A stretch of DNA of 64,000 nt from Nocardia sp. NBC_01503 (GTDB lineage Bacteria; Actinomycetota; Actinomycetes; Mycobacteriales; Mycobacteriaceae). Both the position numbers and the translations under genes were made by a program. Every line of letters starts with the position of its first letter. Within the stretch, counting starts at the first letter, position 1. Positions 1 to 8,064 of this stretch are shown here, one piece after another. Location: NCBI RefSeq assembly GCF_036327755.1, contig NZ_CP109596.1:5084001-5148000 (forward strand), read 5' to 3'. The notes beneath the pieces were generated by a model, which saw nothing but the letters and a program-made list of their open reading frames with translations, made no database searches and was not told where the DNA came from.

Positions 1-494
1 AGATCGTCGGCGTCAGCCAGGTCGAATTCCTCGGCTACCCGGACGGACGCATCGAGGAGACCCTCGCATTGCGCCGCGATATCGCCGGGGCCATCCGCCG
101 CCATCGACCGGAGATGGTGGTGCTCTTCAACTTCGGTGATGTCTGGGCGCGCGGCTACGCCAACAGCGCCGATCACCGCGCCGTAGGCCGTGCGGCTCTC
201 GACGCCGTCTCCGACGCTGGCAACGAGTGGATCCACACCGATCTGGACCTGCCCGCCCACTCCCCGCGCTGGGCCGCCGTCTACGGCGTGGCCGACGGCA
301 GTCACGCGGTCGATGTCACCGACACCATCGAAGTCGCCGTCGAATCCCTCACCGCCCACCACCGCTACCTCGCCGCCCTCAGCGACACCCCGGTAGCGGA
401 CCAGGCCCGAGCGGTAATCGATATGACCGCAGGCCCCAAGGAAGGCTTCCCCGCCACCCGGGCCCTCTCCTTCGAGCTCTACAACTTCGGCTAG
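1..494 (+). CDS. PIG-L (LmbE-like) deacetylase, C-terminal part
   Basis: The reading frame is open from the window edge (first full codon at base 3) to the TAG at 492-494, so the 5' end is missing. The visible part contains the FLGYPDGR stretch, a following helix and an ADHRAVG motif. These fit the PIG-L/LmbE family of zinc-dependent N-acetyl-sugar deacetylases, which includes the mycothiol enzymes MshB and Mca. The histidine of ADHRAVG would be the second-half metal ligand. The AHPDD motif lies upstream of the window. The substrate cannot be told. A palindromic repeat follows the stop within 20 bases. Confidence 0.75.
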   Translation, partial: IVGVSQVEFLGYPDGRIEETLALRRDIAGAIRRHRPEMVVLFNFGDVWARGYANSADHRAVGRAALDAVSDAGNEWIHTDLDLPAHSPRWAAVYGVADGSHAVDVTDTIEVAVESLTAHHRYLAALSDTPVADQARAVIDMTAGPKEGFPATRALSFELYNFG

Positions 495-510
495 CTCCCC
501 GCCCCGTCCC

Positions 511-600
511 CGTCATCCCGGCATGCTTTTGGCCGGGATCCACACCGGCCGTGTCCATCCGGTTTCGTGGATCCCGGCCAAAACGCGCCGGGATGACGGG
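511..600. repeat. Dispersed palindromic repeat, full copy 1
   Basis: The left arm begins CGTCATCCCGGC and runs on with GGCCGGGATCCAC. The right arm is its near mirror image, GTGGATCCCGGCC then CGCCGGGATGACG. Related full or half copies lie at 2063, 26208, 39492 and 58735, all between genes. It resembles REP-type intergenic palindromes. It could fold as a long hairpin and may help end transcription of the upstream gene. Confidence 0.75.
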
Positions 601-740
601 GCCGTGCGGGATGACGGGGCCGTGCGGGATGACGGGGCCGTGCGGGATGACGGGGCCGTGCGGGATGACGGGGCCGTGCGGGATGACGGGGCCGTGCGGG
701 ATGACGGGGCCGTGCGGGATGACGGGGCCGTGCGGGATGA
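592..740. repeat. 18-bp tandem repeat (minisatellite)
   Basis: Eight exact head-to-tail copies of GATGACGGGGCCGTGCGG occupy 592-735. A ninth copy, starting at 736, degenerates after GATGACGG. The unit starts inside the right arm of the palindromic repeat at 511-600, so the array seems to have grown from its last bases. An 18-bp unit is a multiple of three, so all frames stay open and false ORFs cross it on both strands. Copy number may vary between strains. Confidence 0.9.
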
Positions 741-859
741 CGGAGGGGTCCGCGCCGGGATGGCGAGGGCTCCGCTGCCGGGCGGGGAGTGGACGATACC
801 CGCCGGTTTTGGTGGGCCGAGGTGCAAGGCTCGGCGGGGCGGTGTGCGAAGCTACGCGT

Positions 860-2020
860 GTGCGAGTAGCGGTGGTGGCCGGGCCTGATCCGGGACATGC
901 GTTTCCGGCGATCGCCCTGTGCCTGCGAATGCTGGCGGCCGGGGATGAGCCGGTGCTGTTCACCAGTCCGCGCTGGTTCGACGCCGCGCGCGATGCGGGC
1001 ATCGGGGTGCGGCGGTTGAAGGGGCTGGCACCGCGCGCCGACGACGACGACGCCGACGCGGGCGCGCGCATTCATCAACGCGCGGCATTCATTTCGACCG
1101 AGATCATGCCCGAGTTGAGTGCGATGCTGCCCGAGCTGGTGGTGTCGGATGTGCTCACCGCGGGTGGCGGCATGGCGGCCGAGCGGCTCGGATTGCCGTG
1201 GGTGGAGTTGTCCCCGCATCCGCTGTACCTGCCGTCGAAGGGCTTGCCGCCCATCGGAAGTGGACTCGCGCCGGGGGAGGGTGTGCGCGGGCGCGCCCGG
1301 GATTCGGTGCTGCGCACGTTCACCGCCCGCGATATTCGGCGCGGTGAATCCCAGCGTGCTGCGGCGCGCGCGAGTATCGGTCTGCCGGAAGAGGATCCGG
1401 GTCCGGACGCGCGCTTGATCGCCACCCTGCCCGCGCTCGAGGTGCCGCGCCCGGATTGGCCGGAGAACGCGCATCTGGTCGGACCGCTGCTCTGGGAACC
1501 GACCGAACAGATTCTTGACCTGCCTCCCGGCGACGAACCGTTGGTCATGGTCGCCCCCTCGACCGCGCACACCGGTATCGCCGACATGGTCGAAACCGTT
1601 CTGGCCGGACTCGAAGGCGCCGGCGTCCGAGTCGCGGTCTCCACCCTCGACACCCCACCCGCATCGCTACCCTCCTGGGCCACGGCCGGTTTGGGTCGCC
1701 AAGACGAACTGCTCGGTCAGTCGGCGGTGGTTATCGGCGGTGGCGGCCACGGTCTGCTCGCCAAATCCCTCCTGGCAGGCGTCCCGGTCGTCACCATCCC
1801 CGGCGGCGGCGATCAGTGGGAGCTCGCCAATCGCGCGGTCCGCCAAGGCAGCTCGATCCTGGTCCGCCCCCTCACCCCCGAAGCGGTGCGCGACGCGGTG
1901 AAACAGATCCTCGACGATCCGGCCTACACCGCCGCCGCCAAGTCCGCCGCGGCCGGAGCCGCGGTCGTCTCCGACCCGGTCCAAATCTGCCACGACATCC
2001 GCGACGCCGCCCACGCATAG
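860..2020 (+). CDS. Glycosyltransferase (GT1/UGT-like), Rv2739c-type
   Basis: A 386-residue protein with a GT-B layout. The N-terminal segment has the glycine/histidine pattern GPDPGHAFPA used for acceptor binding. The C-terminal part has the family signature around GGGGHGL, then GVPVVTIPGGGDQWELANR, where the nucleotide sugar binds. M. tuberculosis has a comparable transferase just before its DUF3046 and recA genes. GTG 860 is chosen because the Rossmann strand RVAVVAG follows directly. An in-frame GTG at 842 is possible, while the frame further upstream only reads the minisatellite. Sugar and acceptor are unknown. Confidence 0.75.
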   Translation: MRVAVVAGPDPGHAFPAIALCLRMLAAGDEPVLFTSPRWFDAARDAGIGVRRLKGLAPRADDDDADAGARIHQRAAFISTEIMPELSAMLPELVVSDVLTAGGGMAAERLGLPWVELSPHPLYLPSKGLPPIGSGLAPGEGVRGRARDSVLRTFTARDIRRGESQRAAARASIGLPEEDPGPDARLIATLPALEVPRPDWPENAHLVGPLLWEPTEQILDLPPGDEPLVMVAPSTAHTGIADMVETVLAGLEGAGVRVAVSTLDTPPASLPSWATAGLGRQDELLGQSAVVIGGGGHGLLAKSLLAGVPVVTIPGGGDQWELANRAVRQGSSILVRPLTPEAVRDAVKQILDDPAYTAAAKSAAAGAAVVSDPVQICHDIRDAAHA

Positions 2021-2062
2021 AGCGCACAACCGCCACGCCTACCCCGGCGCGTCATCGCACCC

Positions 2063-2100
2063 CGTCATCCCGGCATGTTTTTTTGGCCGGGATCCACACC
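2063..2100. repeat. Dispersed palindromic repeat, half copy
   Basis: This is a left arm only: CGTCATCCCGGCATG, a run of eight T, then GGCCGGGATCCACACC. The matching right arm is absent. It sits between the glycosyltransferase and DUF3046 genes and matches the left half of the copy at 511. Confidence 0.7.
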
Positions 2101-2211
2101 GTCCGGGCTGCCGCGGCTTCCGCCGAGATCGCGCGGTCACCCTCGGATGGGAGTGTTCGCGCAGAGTGGAGGGGTGCGCGCCGGGTTGGGCCGTGGCGTA
2201 GGCTCGCGGCC

Positions 2212-2403
2212 GTGCGATTGACGGAGTTCCAGGAGCTGTTGCATACCGAATTCGGTACCGCGCGCGGTGATGCGCTGCTCACCGATCATGTGCTGCCGCG
2301 GATCGGAAAGACGGGGGCGCAGGCCATCGACGCGGGAATCGATCCGCGCGATGTGTGGCGGGCGCTGTGCTCGGAGTTCGATGTGCCGAAGACGCGGTGG
2401 TGA
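2212..2403 (+). CDS. DUF3046 protein
   Basis: A 63-residue protein matching the short actinobacterial DUF3046 family over its whole length. It has an N-terminal RLTEF, a central DHVL and a C-terminal DPRDVWRALC segment. Members normally sit next to recA. Here about 5.7 kb of unrelated genes intervene. The start is GTG 2212, since the frame upstream has no family likeness. No biochemical role is established to my knowledge. Confidence 0.8.
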   Translation: MRLTEFQELLHTEFGTARGDALLTDHVLPRIGKTGAQAIDAGIDPRDVWRALCSEFDVPKTRW

Positions 2404-2407
2404 CGAC

Positions 2408-2965
2408 CTACTCGTCCGGGTGGGTTTTCTTCGCGTAGTGCCTGGTGGCCTTGGCGCGATTGCCGCAGGTCGCCATCGAATGCCAGCGGCGGGCACCGTT
2501 CTTCGAGGTGTCGTGGAACCAGAGCACGCAGTTGGGGTGCGCGCACTGTTTGATCCGGTCGGGGGCCGCGGCCAGCAGATTCAGCAGATCGTCGGCCGCC
2601 AGCCAGGCCGGAAGCCATTCGGCCTGCCGGATATCGGGTTCGGCGACGGGCCCCGCGGGGGTGAGGGTGCGGCGGATCCGGCCGTGCTCGAGGACCTTGT
2701 TCAACTCGTCGGCGGATTCGCCCCGGACCGCATGCAGAATCGCCTCGCGAGCCGTGCGGACGGCGTGCAACATCGGCTCGCTCGCCTGGACCGCGAGGTC
2801 GTTCTCGGCGAGCCACTGCCGCAGTCCTCTGGTGTCCGCGAGGAGATCCTGCGGTCCGTCCGCGTCGATCCAGCGGGTATTGAGCAGGTCCAGCGCGAGT
2901 GGTTCACCGAGGTGGGGGCGTGGAGCGGGCACGCCTGAGGGTAACCGCCCGGGGTCTGTCATCAC
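2408..2965 (-). CDS. CGNR zinc-finger / ABATE-domain regulator
   Basis: A 185-residue protein. Residues 20-125 fit the ABATE (DUF1470) domain, with the typical LALDLLNTRW opening. The C-terminus carries a CGNR zinc finger with cysteines near 141, 146 and 167, the last in the CGNRAK motif. Proteins of this type are presumed transcription regulators. It is divergent from the VOC gene at 3085 and may control it. GGAGG lies 7 bases before GTG 2965 and 10 before ATG 2962, so either could be used. Confidence 0.8.
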   Translation of the reverse strand: MMTDPGRLPSGVPAPRPHLGEPLALDLLNTRWIDADGPQDLLADTRGLRQWLAENDLAVQASEPMLHAVRTAREAILHAVRGESADELNKVLEHGRIRRTLTPAGPVAEPDIRQAEWLPAWLAADDLLNLLAAAPDRIKQCAHPNCVLWFHDTSKNGARRWHSMATCGNRAKATRHYAKKTHPDE

Positions 2966-3084
2966 CGGAACGCCTCCTGTCTAACCGGTATTAATCATTA
3001 TGAGGGTTGACAGTGAATTGCCATGGCCCTAGTTTCTAACTAGTCAAACAACAAACAACAGTTAGATCTTCCGGAGGGTTCCTC

Positions 3085-3537
3085 ATGACCGCACCCGCGC
3101 TCGCCACCGGCCATATCGGCCTCAATGTCACCGACCTCGACCGTTCGATCGACTTCTATCGCCGCGCACTCGGCTTCGAACAGCTCGGCGCGGGCGGCGA
3201 GGGCGACCACCGCTTCGCCTTCCTCGGCGCCGAAGGCAAGCTCCAGGTGACGCTATGGCAGCAGAGCGACGGCGAATTCTCGGCGAAAACCCCCGGCCTG
3301 CACCACCTCTCCTTTCAGGTCGACACCATCGACCAGGTCCGCGCGGTCGAATCGGTACTGCAGGAGCTCCGGGTGGCCTTCGCCCACGACGGCGTGGTCG
3401 CCCATGGAGAGGGCGCGGCCTCGGGCGGCATCTTCTTCGCGGACCCGGACGGGATCCGCCTCGAGGTGTACGCGCCCACCGGTGCCGAAAACGCCCCCGC
3501 CCCGAGCGGAGCCGCCCCCACCTGCGGATTCTTCTGA
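3085..3537 (+). CDS. VOC family (glyoxalase-like) protein
   Basis: A 150-residue protein with the two beta-alpha-beta-beta-beta modules of the vicinal oxygen chelate fold. The first starts GHIGLNVTDLDRSIDFY and the second holds HHLSFQVD and a final FFADPDGIRLEVY. GHIGL, HHLSF and LEVY supply the usual His/Glu metal ligands. GGAGG lies 8 bases before the ATG. It is the first of three co-directional genes with the PNPOx-like and DUF1348 genes, which suggests a small detoxification unit. The substrate is unknown. Confidence 0.85.
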   Translation: MTAPALATGHIGLNVTDLDRSIDFYRRALGFEQLGAGGEGDHRFAFLGAEGKLQVTLWQQSDGEFSAKTPGLHHLSFQVDTIDQVRAVESVLQELRVAFAHDGVVAHGEGAASGGIFFADPDGIRLEVYAPTGAENAPAPSGAAPTCGFF

Positions 3538-3611
3538 CCCGGAATATTCGGGACCGCGGCGAAATTCGGTAGATCGGGTCGAGAGCACAGGCCCGCCGAC
3601 AGGAGCACACC

Positions 3612-4499
3612 ATGACCATCGCCTATCACCCCGGTGAACTGGCCGTTCAGGAACGGCTGGGCCAGGCCGATATCGCGCAGCGGGTAGGCCGCATGATCCG
3701 CCCTGAAATCCCCGCGCCCGCAGCGGAATTCCTGGCCGCACAGCCGATCGTCGTGGTGGCCGCCGCCGATGCCGCGGGCGCGCTCTGGGCGAGTCCACTG
3801 GTGGGTCCGCCCGGTTTCGCGCGGGCGACCGACGACCGTTCGATAGCCGTGGACGCGCTCCCGGTCCCCGGTGACCCGCTGGCCGAAGCACTGCGTGGTC
3901 CAGGGCATATCGGTCTCATCGCACTGCAACCGCAATCGCGTCGCCGGATGCGAGTCAACGGCCGTGCCGAGCCGACCGCGACGGGTATCCGCATCGCCGC
4001 CGATCAGGTGTACTCCAACTGCCCGAAGTACATCTCCCGCCGCGGTATCGAAGCCTGGTCGGAGGCTGCCGCGGTGTCGGTGCGCAAGGCCGAATCCCTC
4101 GATCCCGCTCAGCGACAAGCCATTTCGGCGGCGGATGCCTTCTTCGTCGCCTCCGCCGACCCGAACGGCAATGCCGACGCCTCCCATCGCGGCGGCAATC
4201 CCGGCTTCCTGCAGGTGCTTTCCCCGACCCACCTGCGCTGGCCGGACTATCGGGGCAACTCCATGTTCATGACCCTGGGCAATATCGCCGCCGACCCGCG
4301 CTGCGGAATACTCATCCCCGACTGGCGTACCGGTGCGACCCTGCAACTCACCGGCACCGCCGAAATCACCTGGGACGAGGCGGTCTTCACCACCGGCGCA
4401 CAATGCGCCATCGACTTCACCATCACCGAGGTGGTGCACATCTCCGGCGCGACCCCACTGCGCTGGAGCGCCCCCGAACTCTCACCGGTCAACCCCTGA
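3612..4499 (+). CDS. Pyridoxamine-5'-phosphate-oxidase-like flavin protein
   Basis: A 295-residue protein with features of the split-barrel PNPOx-like family: an N-terminal ERLG helix, a beta-rich core, and a late HRGGNPGFLQV segment followed by DYRGN. These bind FMN or F420 in relatives. The length fits the longer PNPOx-like proteins rather than true PdxH. AGGAG precedes the ATG. Only 10 bases separate its stop from the DUF1348 gene, so the two are surely co-transcribed. The exact reaction is not predictable. Confidence 0.75.
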   Translation: MTIAYHPGELAVQERLGQADIAQRVGRMIRPEIPAPAAEFLAAQPIVVVAAADAAGALWASPLVGPPGFARATDDRSIAVDALPVPGDPLAEALRGPGHIGLIALQPQSRRRMRVNGRAEPTATGIRIAADQVYSNCPKYISRRGIEAWSEAAAVSVRKAESLDPAQRQAISAADAFFVASADPNGNADASHRGGNPGFLQVLSPTHLRWPDYRGNSMFMTLGNIAADPRCGILIPDWRTGATLQLTGTAEITWDEAVFTTGAQCAIDFTITEVVHISGATPLRWSAPELSPVNP

Positions 4500-4509
4500 A
4501 AGGCTTCTC

Positions 4510-4962
4510 ATGCGACCCCCACTACCCCCCTTCGATCTGGAAACGGCCAAGCTCAAGGTCCGCGCCGCCGAAAATGCCTGGAACACCCGCGATCCCGAGA
4601 AGGTGGCGCAGGCCTACACCGAGGATTCGGTCTGGCGCAACCGCGACGAATTCCTGACCGGCCGCGCCGCGATCGTCGACTTCCTGAAGCGCAAATGGTC
4701 CACCGAGAACGGCTACGCCCTCCGCAAACAACTCTGGAGCTTCCACGACAACTACATCGCGGTCCGCTTCCAATACGAATGGCACGACGAGTCCGGACAG
4801 TGGTGGCGCAGCTACGGCAATGAACTCTGGGAATTCAGCCCCGAGGGCCTGATGTCCCGCCGCGAAGCCAGCATCAACGACACCCGCATCGAAGAATCCC
4901 AGCGCCGCATCTTCGGAACCCGCGGCCCGGAAGACGACGACTGGGACCTGCCCCTCGAATGA
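4510..4962 (+). CDS. DUF1348 (SnoaL/NTF2-like) protein
   Basis: A 150-residue protein matching DUF1348 over its whole length. It has the opening helix with the AWNTRDPEKVA pattern, then DSVWRNR, KRKW and a C-terminal RREASIND. This family has an NTF2-like cone fold with a pocket; no catalysis is assigned. ATG 4510 is chosen because the family starts there, although the frame is open further upstream inside the PNPOx-like gene. Confidence 0.8.
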   Translation: MRPPLPPFDLETAKLKVRAAENAWNTRDPEKVAQAYTEDSVWRNRDEFLTGRAAIVDFLKRKWSTENGYALRKQLWSFHDNYIAVRFQYEWHDESGQWWRSYGNELWEFSPEGLMSRREASINDTRIEESQRRIFGTRGPEDDDWDLPLE

Positions 4963-5355
4963 GCCGCAGGCACCTGGAGTTCGGGCCGTCGCAGCCCCGC
5001 GCGACACGACCGGAAGCTCGCGGGCCCGGTCGCCAGCGCCCCTTGCCCGGTGGCGGGGCACATCTGAAAAACTCTGATCGGGCCGCGGATTCCGCCCCAG
5101 CGCATCGAAAGCCGCTGTCCCGCTCGGCCATCGCGGCGGGCAGTGCCGCGATGGCCAGTGGGGCGGGTGAGTGCCGAAGCGGAATTGCCTCGGCCTCACC
5201 AATACTCGGCGATCTCGCCCCCGCGAGGCAGCCTGCCCGCACCACTCTTCGCGGTGGTGCCAGCACCACCTGCCCCGACCGCAGCGCCCCGATCCACCGT
5301 TCCGGCTGACACCTGTGCCGATAGCGCGGGTGCGGCCGGAGCGGACGTGTTCAGC
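4963..5355. other. Intergenic stretch, no gene recognised
   Basis: About 390 bases lie between the DUF1348 gene and the end of the convergent MFS gene. Open frames exist on both strands, but none has a ribosome site, a signal sequence or a recognisable family pattern. I see no clear hairpin terminator. Confidence 0.5.
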
Positions 5356-6762
5356 TCAATCGACCAGCGCGGGTTGCGCGGATATCGGCGCGACTTGTGC
5401 CCGTGCCCGGTGGAACAGGGCGAAGGACACCGCGCCGAAGATCAGACCGACCACGCAGGCGACCGTGAAAGCGGTGTCGATTCCATCCACGAAGTGCGTC
5501 AGTGGAATTGGTCGACCATCGCCGGCGGTCCCGCGGAATACCGTGCCCAGGATGGCGATTCCGAGCGCGAGTCCCAGTTGGCGTGCGGTATTCACCGCTC
5601 CGGCCGCGGTCCCGCTTTGCTGTACCGGGACTGCGGCCATGGCCGTCGACACCAGCGCGGGGGCATTGACGCCCGCGCCCGCTCCGATCACCACGAGACC
5701 GGGAATCAGTGCGGTCCAGGAGGATCCGGTGTCGACCATGGTGAGCAGGCCCGCGCCGACGGCGATCACGATCAGACCCGCGCCGATCGTCCACTTCGCG
5801 GCCGCGTCGTGCAGGAACCGCCCGGTCGCACCGGCTACCAGGAAGGCGGTCGCTGCCATGGGAAGCAATGCCAGCCCGGTACTCAGCGGGCTCATGTGCA
5901 GCTGCTGCCGCAGCCACAGGGAAATGAGCGGCGAAGCGGCGAAGGCCGAGAAAGTCTGCCCGGAGGCGCCGAGCAGTGTCGCGGCGAAGGTGCGGTTGCG
6001 CAGCAGACTCAGTGGGAACATCGGTGCGGGACCGCGGGATTCGATGACCGCGAAGAGCGCGGCGGCGGCCAGACCGAGGCATAGGGCAGCCAGCGCCCCG
6101 CCGTCATCCCAGCCGTGTTCGCCGCCGCGAATGATGCCGAAGGTGACACCGGTCGCGGCGACGGTGAATGCCAGCATGCCGGGTAGATCCACGCGGTGAC
6201 CCGAACGCCGTTGCGAGGCAGGGAAAACGCTTATCGAGAGAGCGATGGTGAGCGCGGCGATCGGCAGGTTGACCAGGAAGATCCAGCGCCACGACAGCAG
6301 ATCGGTGAGCACGCCGCCCAGCACCACTCCGAGCGCGGCTGCCGCGCCGCCGACCGCGCCCCACGCGCCGAAGGCTATTCCGCGATCACGGCCGGTGTAG
6401 GTGGCGTGCAGTAGCGAGAGTGTGGTCGCGAACATGGCCGCGCCGCCGATGCCTTGGAACACCCGCGCCACAATGAGAATCGAAGTGTCCGCGGCCGATC
6501 CGCACACCAGGGAGGAGATCGCGAAGAGGGTGAGACCGGCAAGGTACACGGGCTTCGCACCCAGCCGGTCGGCGAGTGAGCCGAGTACGAGCAGCAGCGC
6601 GGCCAGGGCGAGCGCATAGCCGTCCACGATCCACTGCAGGCCGGACAATCCGGCACCGAGGTCTGCGGCCATATCGGGCAGCGCGACATTGACGATGGTG
6701 ACGTCTATGAGGAGCATCAGCGTGCCTAGGCACGCGGCGAACAAGGGGAGCCATTTCCGCAC
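5356..6762 (-). CDS. MFS drug-efflux transporter (DHA2/EmrB-QacA type)
   Basis: A 468-residue membrane protein with about 14 hydrophobic segments, as in the drug:H+ antiporter-2 group. Helix 1 carries the LMLLIDVTIVNVALPDM pattern, and the loop after helix 2 has GSLADRLGAK (motif A). A motif C-like GPxxGG region appears as GAWGAVGGAAAALGVVLGG. GGAGG lies 6 bases before the GTG start. It is divergent from the Lrp-like gene at 6860 across 97 bases and may be under its control. The exported compound is unknown. Confidence 0.85.
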   Translation of the reverse strand: MRKWLPLFAACLGTLMLLIDVTIVNVALPDMAADLGAGLSGLQWIVDGYALALAALLLVLGSLADRLGAKPVYLAGLTLFAISSLVCGSAADTSILIVARVFQGIGGAAMFATTLSLLHATYTGRDRGIAFGAWGAVGGAAAALGVVLGGVLTDLLSWRWIFLVNLPIAALTIALSISVFPASQRRSGHRVDLPGMLAFTVAATGVTFGIIRGGEHGWDDGGALAALCLGLAAAALFAVIESRGPAPMFPLSLLRNRTFAATLLGASGQTFSAFAASPLISLWLRQQLHMSPLSTGLALLPMAATAFLVAGATGRFLHDAAAKWTIGAGLIVIAVGAGLLTMVDTGSSWTALIPGLVVIGAGAGVNAPALVSTAMAAVPVQQSGTAAGAVNTARQLGLALGIAILGTVFRGTAGDGRPIPLTHFVDGIDTAFTVACVVGLIFGAVSFALFHRARAQVAPISAQPALVD

Positions 6763-6859
6763 GGGGAGCCTCCGAGGAGAGTGAACGATTTCGACGTTCA
6801 GCGTGCGACCTGCGTCGCTTTCCGCACACTCGCAGCGAGGTTTTCGTTAGATTCCCCCT

Positions 6860-7882
6860 ATGGCTCTCGAATTGCCTGGAGAATCCGCCATTCTCGATGA
6901 CCTCGACAAGCGAATCGTGCACGGGCTGGTCGTGGATGCCCGCATCCCGTTCGCGAAACTCGCTGCCATTCTTGATGTTTCGGAGCAGACGGTGGCGCGG
7001 CGCTATCGTGCGATGCGGCAGCGCGGCATACTGCACATCTCCGGGCAGATCAATGTGGTCCCGCTCGGGCACGCGCGGTGGATTCTGCGCATTCGCTCGA
7101 CTCCCAGCGGGGCGTTCCGGCTCGCGGAGGCGCTCGCGCGACTGCCCGAACTCAGCTGGGTCGCACTGCTCTCCACCGGTTCGGAGGTCATGTGTGTGAG
7201 CCGCGCGCGCACCGCGGAGCGGCGAGATGCCTTGTTGCTCAAACTGATTCCAGGCACGCCGCAGGTGACCGAATTGATCGCGCACGAGGTCATGCACAAT
7301 TTCCCGCTGGACGAGGACTGGCCGCGCTACAGCCGAATGCTCACCGCCGAACAGCTGCGGGCGCTCGGCCCCGGCCGCCCGGTGCGGGACGCGGCGGTAC
7401 TGGACGCGCCCGTCGCGCTGACGCCCGAGGATGAGGCCATGCTGACCATCCTGGCGCGGGACGGTCGCGCGCCCTACTCGCAACTCGCGGCGGCCACGGG
7501 CTGGAGTGCGCCGCGGGTGGCGCGCCGCATGGCCGAACTGCTCGAATCCGGGGTGCTGTACTTCGATCTGGATTTCGCGCTCGAACGCATGGGAGTCACT
7601 GTGCGCGCGGCGATTTGGTTGCGGGTGCGGCCCGCCGATCTCGCGGCGGTCGGTGCGGCGCTGGCGACCTATCCGGAGGTCACCTATGTCGCGGCCACCA
7701 CCGGGCCGACCACCATGACGGCCGCGCTGGTCTGCCACGACACCGCACACCTGTACCGCTTCGTCACCGAGCGGCTGGGTGCGCTGGACGGGATCACCGA
7801 TGTGGAGGTGACGCCCGCGCTGCGGCTGTTCAAACAGGCGCAGGTGCTGATGGATGCCGGGCGGATCACACTGGTCCGCTGA
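6860..7882 (+). CDS. Lrp/AsnC-family regulator with duplicated domains
   Basis: A 340-residue protein, twice the usual Lrp length. It contains two copies of the AsnC helix-turn-helix: residues about 12-60 with LDKRIVHGLVVDARIPFAKLA, and about 190-235 with DGRAPYSQLAAATG. Each is followed by a ligand-binding-type domain. Tandem Lrp proteins of this kind occur in actinobacteria. The ATG follows the upstream region without a clear ribosome site, which suggests a leaderless message. Divergence from the efflux gene makes that gene a likely target. Confidence 0.8.
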   Translation: MALELPGESAILDDLDKRIVHGLVVDARIPFAKLAAILDVSEQTVARRYRAMRQRGILHISGQINVVPLGHARWILRIRSTPSGAFRLAEALARLPELSWVALLSTGSEVMCVSRARTAERRDALLLKLIPGTPQVTELIAHEVMHNFPLDEDWPRYSRMLTAEQLRALGPGRPVRDAAVLDAPVALTPEDEAMLTILARDGRAPYSQLAAATGWSAPRVARRMAELLESGVLYFDLDFALERMGVTVRAAIWLRVRPADLAAVGAALATYPEVTYVAATTGPTTMTAALVCHDTAHLYRFVTERLGALDGITDVEVTPALRLFKQAQVLMDAGRITLVR

Positions 7883-7957
7883 CCTGTATTACCGCGGCGG
7901 GTCGGTTCGCGGTCCGGAAAATTTCCGTCCCGCGTGTCGGCGGGTGTGGTGTTTGCC

Positions 7958-7973
7958 TCGAACACCTGTTCGT
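7958..7973. promoter_or_regulatory. LexA (SOS) box of recA
   Basis: TCGAACACCTGTTCGT matches the actinobacterial LexA operator TCGAAC-N4-GTTCGA at all but the last base. It lies 92 bases before the recA start, where LexA would repress transcription until DNA damage. Confidence 0.85.
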
Positions 7974-8064
7974 TTAAGCTCGGCGTCGGAACTTGTCGGT
8001 GGCTCCCTCTAACGTGAGCGCCAACCACAGCACGAGATAACCCGTCGAAAAGGGGAACCAAAGG

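Noticed and set aside
592..740. Possible CRISPR array
   Set aside because: The repeats are directly adjacent 18-mers without spacers, and no cas gene is near.
227..2020. A 597-codon frame joining the minisatellite and the glycosyltransferase
   Set aside because: The first 211 codons read the palindrome and the 18-bp repeat, which keep every frame open. Likeness to glycosyltransferases begins only at 860.
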